This document shows positions 25,276 through 33,563 of a DNA stretch of 64,000 nt, piece by piece. Under the pieces are notes generated by a model, which worked only from the letters and a program-made list of their open reading frames with translations, did not search any database and was not told where the DNA came from. The stretch's first letter is position 1. Every line of letters begins with the position of its first letter. Location: assembly GCA_015709635.1 (NCBI GenBank), contig CP054180.1, positions 806,001 to 870,000 on the forward strand, written 5' to 3'. Both the position numbers and the translations under genes were made by a program. Source of the DNA: Gammaproteobacteria bacterium. GTDB lineage: Bacteria; Pseudomonadota; Gammaproteobacteria; Burkholderiales; Nitrosomonadaceae.

Positions 25276-27171
25276 ATGTTTCTCAAAAAATACGGAATAC
25301 GCACGTTTATTGCTTTTACGCATGATTTTGTCGCGATCGCCGCCGCGTGGTGGCTGGCTTATTTTCTCCGTTTCAATTTTGAGATTCCCGCGGCTTCGGT
25401 GCAATTGTTGCTGGAAATTTTGCCTTGGGTGGTGCTAATTCAAGGCGGCTTTTTTTTGTGGCTCGGGCTTTACCGGGGGTTGTGGCGTTATGCCAGTCTG
25501 CCCGATTTAAAACGGATTTTTGTTGCCGTGCTATCCGGTACCGCCACGCTGGTGTCGATCCTCTGGTTGTTTGATTTGCTGGCTAAAATTCCGGGCGCCG
25601 TTATCCTGCTGGTGCCCTTGCTGCTGATGCTCATCATGGGTGGCAGCCGTATGATTTATCGCGCCTGGAAAGAGCGCCGCTTGTACGGTTTGGAAAGCAA
25701 CGAGGCCAAATTGGTTTTGATCATCGGAGCGGGCAGCACCGCGGTCAATCTGGTCAAAGCTTTGACAGGAAGCCGTGAATGGCATGTGGTCGGCATGCTG
25801 GACGATGATTCGCGCAAATTGGGTACGCGCTTGCAAGGTATCCGGGTGCTGGGCAGGATCGACGAATTGCCGCACTGGATACAGAAACTGAACGTTGAGC
25901 ACGTGATTATCGCCACACCGTCGGTTTCCCACCGGATACACCGTCAGGCTTTGGAAATGTGCTCGGAAATCGGCGTGAAAGCGATGACGGTGCCGTCGTA
26001 CGCGGATTTGATCAGCGGCAAAGCAACCGTGACGAATATCCGTGAAATCCAGCTGGACGATTTGCTCGGCAGAGCGCCCGTGGTTCTGGACGATGACGGC
26101 CTGCACGGTTTGTTGACGGGGAAAGTGATTCTGGTGACGGGGGCGGGCGGTTCGATCGGCTCGGAACTGTGCCGCCAGCTGGCCGCATTCGAACCGGATC
26201 GCATCGTTTTTCTGGAATTGAACGAGTTTGCGCTTTACAGCATTCAGGAAGAATTTTTGCCGCGTTTTCCCGCTATGAACATGTCGTTTGTGATCGGCGA
26301 CATCAAGGATCGCGCACGCATGACGCAATTGTTCGCGCAATTCCGCCCTGCGGTGGTTTTTCATGCCGCCGCCTATAAACATGTGCCGCTGATGGAGGAG
26401 GAAAATGCCTGCCAGGCGCTGCTGAACAATGTGCTTGGTACGTACGTGCTGGCACAGGTCGCGATCAATTTCGCCGTGGAAAAATTTGTCCTGATCTCGA
26501 CCGATAAAGCGGTCAATCCGGTCAGCGTCATGGGCGCCAGCAAACGCTTGGCGGAAATGGTATGCCAAGCCTTGCAGCAAACCAATGCGGCTAACACTAC
26601 TCGATCAGATCAAACTGGCCGATCGCACCCGACTTGTTTTGTGATGGTGCGCTTCGGCAACGTGCTGGGCAGCACCGGCAGTGTCATACCGAAATTTCGC
26701 GAACAGATTGCCAAGGGCGGCCCGATTACCATCACCCACCCGGATATGACGCGCTACTTCATGTCCATTCCCGAAGCGGCGCAATTGGTATTGCAAGCGG
26801 CGTTAATGGGTGGTACCAATGGCGGCGGGGAAATTTTCGTGCTGGATATGGGCGATCCGGTCCGGATCGTCGATCTGGCTAATGACCTGATCCACTTGTC
26901 CGGATTGGGGGAAGACGATATCCGGATTGTCTTCAGCGGATTGCGGCCGGGAGAAAAACTGCACGAAGAGTTACTCTCTACCAGCGAAAACACGCTGCCG
27001 ACGCCGCATCAGAAATTACGCATCGTGCAAGCCCGTCAAGTCGATGAGCAGTGGCTGTCCGATCTGACGGCGTGGCTGAACAAGATTTCGGTATTAAGCG
27101 ATCAGGAAGTGCGGGATGAATTGGTAAATTGGGTGCCGGAATATCATAGTAATGAGTGGGGGGCTAAGTAA
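25276..27171 (+). CDS. CapD/PglF-like membrane nucleoside-diphosphate-sugar 4,6-dehydratase
   Basis: A 631-residue polysaccharide biosynthesis protein. The N-terminus has four membrane segments and a CoA-binding-like Rossmann region (about 140-280). The C-terminal SDR domain starts at TGAGGSIGSELCRQ (near residue 288) and has the STDKAVNPVSVMGASKR active-site stretch, in which Met-Lys replaces the usual Tyr-Lys, as in UDP-GlcNAc 4,6-dehydratases. It would make UDP-4-keto-6-deoxy sugars for surface glycans. The frame extends upstream to 25138, but that overlaps the preceding gene by over 120 bp; the ATG at 25276 has GGGGATAGG before it and gives the expected N-terminus. A short insertion rich in Thr/Ser near residue 440 is unusual. 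Confidence 0.9.
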   Translation: MFLKKYGIRTFIAFTHDFVAIAAAWWLAYFLRFNFEIPAASVQLLLEILPWVVLIQGGFFLWLGLYRGLWRYASLPDLKRIFVAVLSGTATLVSILWLFDLLAKIPGAVILLVPLLLMLIMGGSRMIYRAWKERRLYGLESNEAKLVLIIGAGSTAVNLVKALTGSREWHVVGMLDDDSRKLGTRLQGIRVLGRIDELPHWIQKLNVEHVIIATPSVSHRIHRQALEMCSEIGVKAMTVPSYADLISGKATVTNIREIQLDDLLGRAPVVLDDDGLHGLLTGKVILVTGAGGSIGSELCRQLAAFEPDRIVFLELNEFALYSIQEEFLPRFPAMNMSFVIGDIKDRARMTQLFAQFRPAVVFHAAAYKHVPLMEEENACQALLNNVLGTYVLAQVAINFAVEKFVLISTDKAVNPVSVMGASKRLAEMVCQALQQTNAANTTRSDQTGRSHPTCFVMVRFGNVLGSTGSVIPKFREQIAKGGPITITHPDMTRYFMSIPEAAQLVLQAALMGGTNGGGEIFVLDMGDPVRIVDLANDLIHLSGLGEDDIRIVFSGLRPGEKLHEELLSTSENTLPTPHQKLRIVQARQVDEQWLSDLTAWLNKISVLSDQEVRDELVNWVPEYHSNEWGAK

Positions 27172-27244
27172 TATGCGCCTGCCCGAATGCTTTCGCTCTT
27201 TTAATCCGACTTCCTAGAATCACTTCTTTTCGCTGTGCAACATG

Positions 27245-27781
27245 TTATTCCTCGTCACGCAAGTGAATGAATTGTGCCACCAGCGCCGCTCGTGAGTTAA
27301 CGCCAAGTTTTGCAAACATACGCCGCAGATGCGTGCCGACGGTCCAGGTGCTGATTTCGAGCACAGCGGCGATCGTTTTGTTGGGATAGCCTTTGGCGAC
27401 CATCCGGGCGATTTCCTGCTCGCGCGGACTGAGTGTCGCGGCGGATTCACCGGCGCTTGCGCCGCGCATGAGGATAACACGGTAGCCATTGAATTCGCGG
27501 TCAAAAAGGACATCAGAGGGAGTGCTCGGCGGCGCATGGCTGCCGCTGCGCATACTGTTGAGCAGCTCGTTTGCCAGCATTGCTGCAATATCGGCTTCGG
27601 GCTCATTTGGCTTGGCACGCTGTGAATGCGCCCGGTCTTCGTCAGATTTTGCTGCTGGCGTTAAGCGGCGGCGTAGCGTTTTCTTTTCTACCATTACCAT
27701 AGGCTTATTCTTTTGTATTCCGAGGTTTTCAGGGCCGGTAGACTGTCTGACTGGTTCACTAATAAGCACTGAGCTTGGCAT
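27245..27781 (-). CDS. LuxR-type HTH transcriptional regulator
   Basis: A 178-residue protein with a C-terminal LuxR/FixJ-type DNA-binding domain (about 113-175): LSPREQEIARMVAKGYPNK, then the recognition helix region TVGTHLRRMFAKLGVNSRA. The N-terminal 110 residues are charged, probably disordered, and show no receiver, autoinducer or PAS domain. It is divergent from the nine-gene cluster beginning at 28127 and shares its 345-bp control region, so it is a reasonable candidate regulator of that cluster. The start is uncertain: 27781 gives the full length, and an internal ATG near 27700 is possible; neither has a strong ribosome site. Confidence 0.82.
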   Translation of the reverse strand: MPSSVLISEPVRQSTGPENLGIQKNKPMVMVEKKTLRRRLTPAAKSDEDRAHSQRAKPNEPEADIAAMLANELLNSMRSGSHAPPSTPSDVLFDREFNGYRVILMRGASAGESAATLSPREQEIARMVAKGYPNKTIAAVLEISTWTVGTHLRRMFAKLGVNSRAALVAQFIHLRDEE

Positions 27782-28126
27782 ATGCTAGCGTCAAGTAACT
27801 GAGAAGACAGTGAGAAAAGTCACAGGTAGTCCCATCGTTTTTTCTTAAGCGCTTGCTGCATCGGTTTTATCCGGAACAAATTGCAGTAATCGTTTCGGTT
27901 CTTATTCGCAGCACTTACTTCCGGCAAGATAATATCGGCCTTGTTCCATTCCGTACATCACCTGTATGTGCGACACATTTTTGCGCTACTGCATGTAAGT
28001 GTCCCCTATTTAAGTTCCTGCGAATAAGCTCCCAATAATTCGTGACTAGTGATATGAATTTTCTGGGAATAGTATTCCGGCACAGAAGAAGTATTACCAA
28101 TCTCAATAGCGGAATCGGAGGTAAAC
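27782..28126. promoter_or_regulatory. Divergent control region of the LuxR gene and the acidic-repeat gene cluster
   Basis: No gene. A perfect 13-bp inverted repeat, GGAATA-G-TATTCC, lies at 28066-28078, 49 bp before the first cluster gene, and is a candidate operator. A TAATAT-like -10 occurs near 27930. The first gene has a strong GGAGG ribosome site at about 28117. Confidence 0.45.
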
Positions 28127-29155
28127 ATGCTAGCCAACCAAGAATACGAACTTGAAAACGAACTCGAAAGTGAATTGGAAGCCGAATTTGAAAATGAAAG
28201 CGGATTTGGTGAATTAGAGTATGAAGCCGGATTGGGTGAGTTTGAAGCTGAAACCGGATTCGGCGAATTGGAGTTTGAAACCGAACTGGGTGAGTTTGAA
28301 GCAGAAGCCGGAATGGGCGAGCATGAGCAAGGCGAGCAATTTCTTGGCAATGTGCTGTCCGGTTTGTTTGGCGAAGGTGAAAACGAGTTGGGTGAATTAG
28401 AGTTCGAGTACGAACAAGGCGAGCAATTCGGCATCTTCCGCCGTATTGCGAGGCTTGCGAAAAAAGCCGCACCGATGCTGAAAAGCGTCGCGCGGATTGC
28501 CGCACCTATCGCCGGTAAAGCTGTAGGAGGATTATTCGGCGGTCCTGCCGGAGCGATGCTGGGGTCAAAACTGGCTACTTTAGCAGCACAGCAGATCCGC
28601 GAAATGGAAATGGGCGGTATGCACGAACTGGAGTCGCATGAATTCGAATTGGGTGAACACGAATTAGGCGAACATGAATTGGGTGAGCACGAAATGGCTC
28701 ATGAATTGGCCGAGCACGAAGCGCACGCCGAGGCAATGGCACATTACGCTTCGTTCTCCGAGAGCGAACATGAAGCTGAAGCGTTGATCGGGGCGGCGAC
28801 CACGGTTGCACTTTCACCGCGCGACCGGCGGGCTTTGCGTGCGCTGGTGCCTAATTTGGTGCGTGGTGCCGCAATTCTGGCGCGCATTTTACGCATGCGC
28901 AGGGCAACGCGTGCCTTTGTGCCGGTGGTGCCTGAGATCATGCGCCGTACCGTGCGTACGTTGAAACGCGGCGCTGCCACCGGACGGCCGGTTACCCGTA
29001 AACTGGCAGGCGCCGTGATGGCGAATCAGACACGGCGTGTACTCAGCAGCCCGAAATACTGTGCTGCCGTCCTGCGCAGAAATGTTCGCGCTACTAGAGC
29101 TGTGGGGGGACAACGTTCCGTCGTTGCGCCAGTGCGCCGCAGAAGTTCAATTTAA
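28127..29155 (+). CDS. Glu-rich repeat protein with Gly-rich hydrophobic segment and basic C-terminal module (paralogue 1)
   Basis: 342 residues, function unknown. The first 100 residues are dominated by Glu with Phe/Tyr/Leu/Gly in short repeats of the GELEFE and GEFEAE type. Residues about 100-152 are basic and amphipathic, then Gly/Ala-rich (IAGKAVGGLFGGPAGAMLG), resembling a glycine-zipper membrane segment. A second acidic block (about 164-205) carries a HELGEHELGEHE-type His/Glu periodicity that could bind metal. The C-terminal part (about 228-320) is Arg-rich and shared with the next protein (PNLVRGAA, TRAF, ATGRPVT, QTRRVLSSP). No signal peptide. GGAGG precedes the ATG. It opens a nine-gene co-directional cluster. 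I recognise no characterised family; a self-masked membrane-active or scaffold protein is speculation. Confidence 0.8.
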   Translation: MLANQEYELENELESELEAEFENESGFGELEYEAGLGEFEAETGFGELEFETELGEFEAEAGMGEHEQGEQFLGNVLSGLFGEGENELGELEFEYEQGEQFGIFRRIARLAKKAAPMLKSVARIAAPIAGKAVGGLFGGPAGAMLGSKLATLAAQQIREMEMGGMHELESHEFELGEHELGEHELGEHEMAHELAEHEAHAEAMAHYASFSESEHEAEALIGAATTVALSPRDRRALRALVPNLVRGAAILARILRMRRATRAFVPVVPEIMRRTVRTLKRGAATGRPVTRKLAGAVMANQTRRVLSSPKYCAAVLRRNVRATRAVGGQRSVVAPVRRRSSI

Positions 29156-29211
29156 TGTCATGTAGCATGCTAGAAAATAGTGACATTTACTTAAGGTAGG
29201 AGAAGTAAGCC

Positions 29212-30228
29212 ATGTCTGCAGCCACAGAATTAGAATTCGAATTTGAAAATGAAAGTGAATTTGAACTGGCCAATGAACTTGAACACGAACTCGGCCTTGC
29301 CAGCGAATTGGTGCATGAGTTTGAGTTGGAACACGAGCAGCAGGCCGAGCATGAAGCATTCTTTAATCATTTAGCCGCGATGGCCGATCGTAGCGGGCGT
29401 TCGCAGGCATTACGGCGTATTGCTCTGGCGGCAGCGCGTTCGGCGCTCAAGGGGCAAAGTAAACCGTGGCCGGTTATTGCCGGCGAAGGCGAATTGGAGT
29501 TTGCAGGCGAGTTAGGTGAACTGGAATTGGAACATGAGTTCGAGCACGAATATTCGCCCGCACAAATAGCTCAATTTGCCGCCATGATGGAACACGCGGG
29601 GCATGCCGCCGCCGAAGCGGCTAATGAACAGGAAGCGGCGGAGCATTTCTTACCGCTTATCGGTTTGGCTGCGAAATTCATTGTACCGAAACTGGTGGGG
29701 CTAGCAGCCAAGAAAGTTGGTGGAATGGCGGCGAAGAAAATTGGCGGGCAATTGTTGCGGCGTGCCGTTCCTCGACTCATCAAACGTGTTACACCTCAAC
29801 TGACACGCGGTGTGGCTAATATGACGCGCACGCTATACCGCAACCCGACCACGCGTTCACTATTGCACGCCATGCCGCGCATCGCACGTGGAACCATAAC
29901 CCGGCTTGGCCGACAGATCGCTTCCGGGCAGCGTATAACACCGCAACAAGCGGTACGCACGCTCGCGCAGCAGACCGTGCGGACTTTAAGCAATCCGAAA
30001 ACTTTGGTGCAAACGTACCGGCGGTCGAGGGCGCTTGATCACCGTTACCATCAACATACACGGCGGGTTCTGGGCCGCCCTGCCGGTGCGCCGGTGCGCG
30101 CCGCCACGAATGCCGGTGTAGCACCTTATGGAACGGTTCCTGCTGCCGGCTGGATGGCGGCGCCTGCAACCGGCGGTTGCCGCTGCGCTTACCAGCCGGT
30201 TGGGGTTTGCCCGGCTTGTGGACGTTAA
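29212..30228 (+). CDS. Glu-rich repeat protein, paralogue 2, with C-terminal Cys cluster
   Basis: 338 residues, function unknown. It has the same plan as the upstream protein: an acidic N-terminal block (1-47, EFEFENESEFE), a second acidic block (about 91-116), a hydrophobic Gly/Lys segment (about 145-180, LPLIGLAAKFIVPKLVG, then two KKxGG repeats), and a basic module (about 185-275) that aligns by eye with the first protein (PQLTRGVA, TRSL, ASGQRIT, QTVRTLSNP). It differs in a Pro/Ala-rich tail ending in a putative zinc site, CRCAYQPVGVCPACGR. AGGAG precedes the ATG, 56 bp after paralogue 1. The duplication followed by divergence suggests a two-component structure or a pair of related effectors, but this is inference. 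Confidence 0.8.
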   Translation: MSAATELEFEFENESEFELANELEHELGLASELVHEFELEHEQQAEHEAFFNHLAAMADRSGRSQALRRIALAAARSALKGQSKPWPVIAGEGELEFAGELGELELEHEFEHEYSPAQIAQFAAMMEHAGHAAAEAANEQEAAEHFLPLIGLAAKFIVPKLVGLAAKKVGGMAAKKIGGQLLRRAVPRLIKRVTPQLTRGVANMTRTLYRNPTTRSLLHAMPRIARGTITRLGRQIASGQRITPQQAVRTLAQQTVRTLSNPKTLVQTYRRSRALDHRYHQHTRRVLGRPAGAPVRAATNAGVAPYGTVPAAGWMAAPATGGCRCAYQPVGVCPACGR

Positions 30229-30271
30229 GCCGGTTTTCTGTTACCGACTTTACTAATACGAGTTTCTTGTC

Positions 30272-31600
30272 ATGAATGCTCCTGTCTTTGCCCAACCAAG
30301 CGAGCTCGACCAAATAAGTGCGGCACAGCATGCAACCAGTAAGAGCCAACCAGTGCTTGGACCATGGGTTCGTGCGCAGGCGCTCAATCTTGCCCGGCAT
30401 ACGCAAGCTCTGCGCAATTTTAACCGCGACGAATTCGGTACCGGGCCGGAAGCACCCACGGAAGGCCATATTCAGGCCGTCAATCAGCTGCTGGAAAAAT
30501 TGCGTCCGGGATTGAAGCGGCATGCGCGCCATGTGACATTGCTGGCGAATGCCGCCAGGCGGGAGCCGAGTACAAAACGGTTTGCGGCGCTGGTTGAACA
30601 CAAACATCATGCGCATGACTGGGTACGAAACATTGAGAAAATCTGGGATTTTTATTTTGAGCTATTCGGCCAGCGACAATCGCACTTCGGTCAATGGTTA
30701 TTGAGCACGGATCGCATCGCATTGGATTGTTATCAGGTGACCTATCTTGGTATCGGTAAAGAAAAATCGGTACCGGCGCCGCCGCCGTTTACGTATATGC
30801 GCACCGGTTTCGGTCCGGCTACTTACCGCCGCGGCATCAAATTGCGCCAGCTTGGCTCGCAGTACAACCCGTTTCCGCTGATTCAGCTGCCGTATCACCG
30901 CATGGTGAATCCGTGGACATTGGGTGCGGTGCTGCACGAGGTTAGCCATAACACCCAAAGCGACCTCGGCTTGTCGCGTGCTGTACCGCTTGCCATCGCA
31001 CGAACCTTGTTGCGCGCCGGTTTTAGTCCGGATATTACGCGGATTTGGGTGCGCTGGAACCGCGAGACCTTCGCCGACTTGAGCGGATTGCTGCTGGGCG
31101 GACCTTGCATCGTCGCGTCTTTAATGGATGTCGTCGGCCGTTCACCGCAAATTACCTACCACTTCGATCCGAACGGCGTGCATCCGACACCTTATTTGCG
31201 TGTGCTGATCAGTGTCGAACTGCTGCGGCGCATGGGTTTTGATGCGGAGGCGGAGAAATATGCGCGCGCTTGGACATCGCTTTATCCCGCACCGAAACCA
31301 GGTCTGCTTCCGCAGGAATTATTGCGCAGCGCGCCGCGCGCGATTGCATTGGTGGTCGATGCGCTGTGCTACCGGCCTTTCAAGGAGATTGGCGACAAAT
31401 CATTGGCCGACGTGTACCGCTTCGGTCAGAAAGAACAGCGCATGATCGAGGAAGCCGCTCGCCGGTTAGCGACCGGAGATGATCCCGGTATCGTGCCGGA
31501 GCGCTTCTTGATCGGTGCCGCACGTTTTGCGCTGGATAATCAATTGGCGCCGGCGGAAAAAATCAAAGAAAAATTTTATAGCGAATTGTCGAGGAGATAA
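30272..31600 (+). CDS. HExxH metallopeptidase-like protein of the acidic-repeat cluster
   Basis: 442 residues. A zinc-peptidase motif, LHEVSHN, lies near residue 225. About 35 residues later comes WNRETFADLSGLL, whose ExxxD is what a gluzincin third ligand would look like. Between and after are conserved-looking stretches (LLLGGPCIVASLMDVVGRSP and HPTPYLRVL). There is no signal peptide or membrane segment, so it probably acts in the cytoplasm unless exported by another route. It could process the two Glu-rich proteins encoded just upstream, or be a structural relative that has lost activity. The family was not recognised beyond the motif. It is followed after 2 bp by the next gene, so they are co-transcribed. 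Confidence 0.7.
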   Translation: MNAPVFAQPSELDQISAAQHATSKSQPVLGPWVRAQALNLARHTQALRNFNRDEFGTGPEAPTEGHIQAVNQLLEKLRPGLKRHARHVTLLANAARREPSTKRFAALVEHKHHAHDWVRNIEKIWDFYFELFGQRQSHFGQWLLSTDRIALDCYQVTYLGIGKEKSVPAPPPFTYMRTGFGPATYRRGIKLRQLGSQYNPFPLIQLPYHRMVNPWTLGAVLHEVSHNTQSDLGLSRAVPLAIARTLLRAGFSPDITRIWVRWNRETFADLSGLLLGGPCIVASLMDVVGRSPQITYHFDPNGVHPTPYLRVLISVELLRRMGFDAEAEKYARAWTSLYPAPKPGLLPQELLRSAPRAIALVVDALCYRPFKEIGDKSLADVYRFGQKEQRMIEEAARRLATGDDPGIVPERFLIGAARFALDNQLAPAEKIKEKFYSELSRR

Positions 31601-31602
31601 CC

Positions 31603-32160
31603 ATGAGTCTGGAATCGGCATTTGAATCGTTGCAGCGTATGGTGACAAATTTATCGGAGGCAGTTGCCACTTTGCAAATCATTGTCGAAGATATGCCGAA
31701 AAAAGAGCGTCCATTTCTGATAGATCAGCTAGATGATCAAGTTACGGATTTGCTAGGCATACTGGAGGAAATCGATGCGCATGTGCTAGAAGCTGTTCAG
31801 AGCAGTAAATCTCCAGATCAATCGGAGCAAGCACAGCAGGCATTGTATAAGGCGCACACATCGGTTAATCACTTTATAGCACAGTATATCGGCAAAATTG
31901 GTACACATGACGTTATCGCTAAGCTTCTTGAAATGGGTAATGAACGTGGGCGTGAGTGGCGTAAATGGAGCCTGGAAGTCAAGACGGCCTTGGAGCGATG
32001 TTGGGTACCGCTCAAAATGGTATCTGACGAATTGTTGCATTGTTGGCATGAACTGACACAGCGCATGATGCGAGGATTAGTGTTCATGCAGAATACCGAC
32101 ATTAGGCAGCAAGTTACTGTGCGAGAAAATCAATCAAAACTTGCAGGTACTGCTGCTTGA
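31603..32160 (+). CDS. Helical protein of unknown function in the acidic-repeat cluster
   Basis: 185 residues, almost entirely predicted helix. The N-terminal 70 residues (LQRMVTNLSEAVATLQ...LIDQLDDQVTDLLGILEEID) have heptad-like hydrophobic spacing suitable for a coiled coil. The middle has a Trp-rich amphipathic stretch (REWRKWSLEVKTALERCW). No signal peptide, membrane segment or catalytic motif is visible. The start lies 2 bp after the metallopeptidase-like gene stop (TAACC ATG), with GAGGAG inside that gene's last codons serving as ribosome site. The codon use is more AT-rich than in the flanking genes, together with the next gene. I do not recognise it; adaptor or structural roles are possible. 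Confidence 0.65.
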   Translation: MSLESAFESLQRMVTNLSEAVATLQIIVEDMPKKERPFLIDQLDDQVTDLLGILEEIDAHVLEAVQSSKSPDQSEQAQQALYKAHTSVNHFIAQYIGKIGTHDVIAKLLEMGNERGREWRKWSLEVKTALERCWVPLKMVSDELLHCWHELTQRMMRGLVFMQNTDIRQQVTVRENQSKLAGTAA

Positions 32161-32218
32161 CTGGGTGCAGAGCTGGCGACATAGAACAGATTGAGCATGC
32201 AATTGGATGGAGATGATT

Positions 32219-33493
32219 ATGGACAAGAATAGTGCTGGTAACAACACAAAAGATAGCGGCGATATCAAAAAAATTGCCGAAGCTGTACAAGAAGCTGTTA
32301 TCTATCCAACGTCAATTAATATTAGAGACGCCAGCGGTTATAGCAGTGGCAGTCGAAGTGGCGAAGCAGCAGGCTTTTCCGGTGGCGGTTCGCTGACAAG
32401 CGTAGCTCAAGGGGCGATGCGCGATTTGCTCGGCTGGCGTTATCGCGAGGATGATCCGAAAGGATTTCTGGCTGCGCTGAACAAAGCCATCGATTTAAAG
32501 GAGGTTGGAGACCGTACCGAGTGGGTGTGGATGCCGCGCCCATTTATGGTTCAGGCTGATTTAGGTGCAGTAACCGGCGCACAGGCAAGTATCTATGCGA
32601 GAGCCAAAGTGGCACTTGAGCACGCCTTACCGCTATTAGATGGACTGGTGCCCATGCGACCTGATAGTGATAAGGAAGATAATGAATCTATGCGTTCAAT
32701 GGTACGCTTTGAATTAAACGAGCTGGTAAATGAACTGGGTAGAGTAGGTGGTCCAAGGATTCAGCGAGTAGGTGGGTATTTCACTCAATTACTTGGAAAA
32801 GAGTCTAGCCAAATTGATACTGAGAAGGTAGGCGGTCATTTGGGTGATTTGGCTACTCGTTTTGGCCTGAATAGGTGTCAAGTACTGACGGTTGCTGAGG
32901 AACAAAACCTAACTAATTTCCTTATTATGGTTGATTACACGCAATCATTATTTCAAACATGGGAAGCTCAGAAAGACTTCTTCTCACGGATTAAATCGGG
33001 TAAAGATAAGTTTTTGGGCACACAACTCGTACGTCTCTCACAAACACTAGCGGTGATTGTCGAATCAGTGCATGAAGTTTATGTAGTCATGGATTCGGTC
33101 TTTTTTGGAGCTGAGGAGCGACAAGTGACAGTTCTTAAATTTTCTGAATCTACTCCATCTACTAAGATTGAGCCAATTACCGTAGCCGACTTGTTGAGCT
33201 GGGTTGAGCATTTTGCCGCTGTCGAGGCTACGCAAATAATCGAAAATTCCGGTAAAGATGGTGTCAAATTGGTTGCTTCAATGCTGGATGAACTCAGAAA
33301 CTTAATGGAAAAAGTTTCTGGATTTAAGCAATCAAACATAAACAACAAACTTCCACAAGCATTTTTTGCCAGTCGAGTTACTGAGGCGCTTAGCTCAATT
33401 GCGCACTATCTTACGGAAGCTCATGCTATTGCAGATGAAATAAAAGACAAGGATTGCGAGAAAAAACAGTCTTTAGCGCCAACAGCAACATGA
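32219..33493 (+). CDS. Protein of unknown function in the acidic-repeat cluster
   Basis: 424 residues from the ATG at 32219, which has GGAG six bases upstream; an in-frame ATG at 32207 would overlap that site. The N-terminal 65 residues are polar and Ser/Gly-rich (SGYSSGSRSGEAAGFSGGGS), probably disordered. The rest is mixed helical, beginning DLLGWRYREDDPKGFLAALNKA. A stretch near residue 270 (LSQTLAVIVESVHEVYVVMDSVFFGAEE) is similar in spacing to VMRVEVMQLLEEAFKILGAED in the next gene, so the two may be distant paralogues. No signal, membrane segment or active-site motif is seen. Base composition is more AT-rich than the surrounding genes. Function unknown. Confidence 0.65.
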   Translation: MDKNSAGNNTKDSGDIKKIAEAVQEAVIYPTSINIRDASGYSSGSRSGEAAGFSGGGSLTSVAQGAMRDLLGWRYREDDPKGFLAALNKAIDLKEVGDRTEWVWMPRPFMVQADLGAVTGAQASIYARAKVALEHALPLLDGLVPMRPDSDKEDNESMRSMVRFELNELVNELGRVGGPRIQRVGGYFTQLLGKESSQIDTEKVGGHLGDLATRFGLNRCQVLTVAEEQNLTNFLIMVDYTQSLFQTWEAQKDFFSRIKSGKDKFLGTQLVRLSQTLAVIVESVHEVYVVMDSVFFGAEERQVTVLKFSESTPSTKIEPITVADLLSWVEHFAAVEATQIIENSGKDGVKLVASMLDELRNLMEKVSGFKQSNINNKLPQAFFASRVTEALSSIAHYLTEAHAIADEIKDKDCEKKQSLAPTAT

Positions 33494-33563
33494 CCTGGAA
33501 AAAGTGAAGATCAACTTTTTTGTAAGTAAGTAGATTCAATAAGTGATAAGTGGGGTTAGACCT

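Noticed and set aside
28200..28400. CRISPR or tandem DNA repeat array
   Set aside because: The repetition is at the protein level (Glu-rich codons) with irregular period and no spacers; no CRISPR array was found anywhere in the window.
28006..28505. Ser/Asn/Pro-rich minus-strand frames opposite the first Glu-rich gene
   Set aside because: They are the antisense reading of the Glu repeats; the plus strand has the ribosome site and a paralogue.
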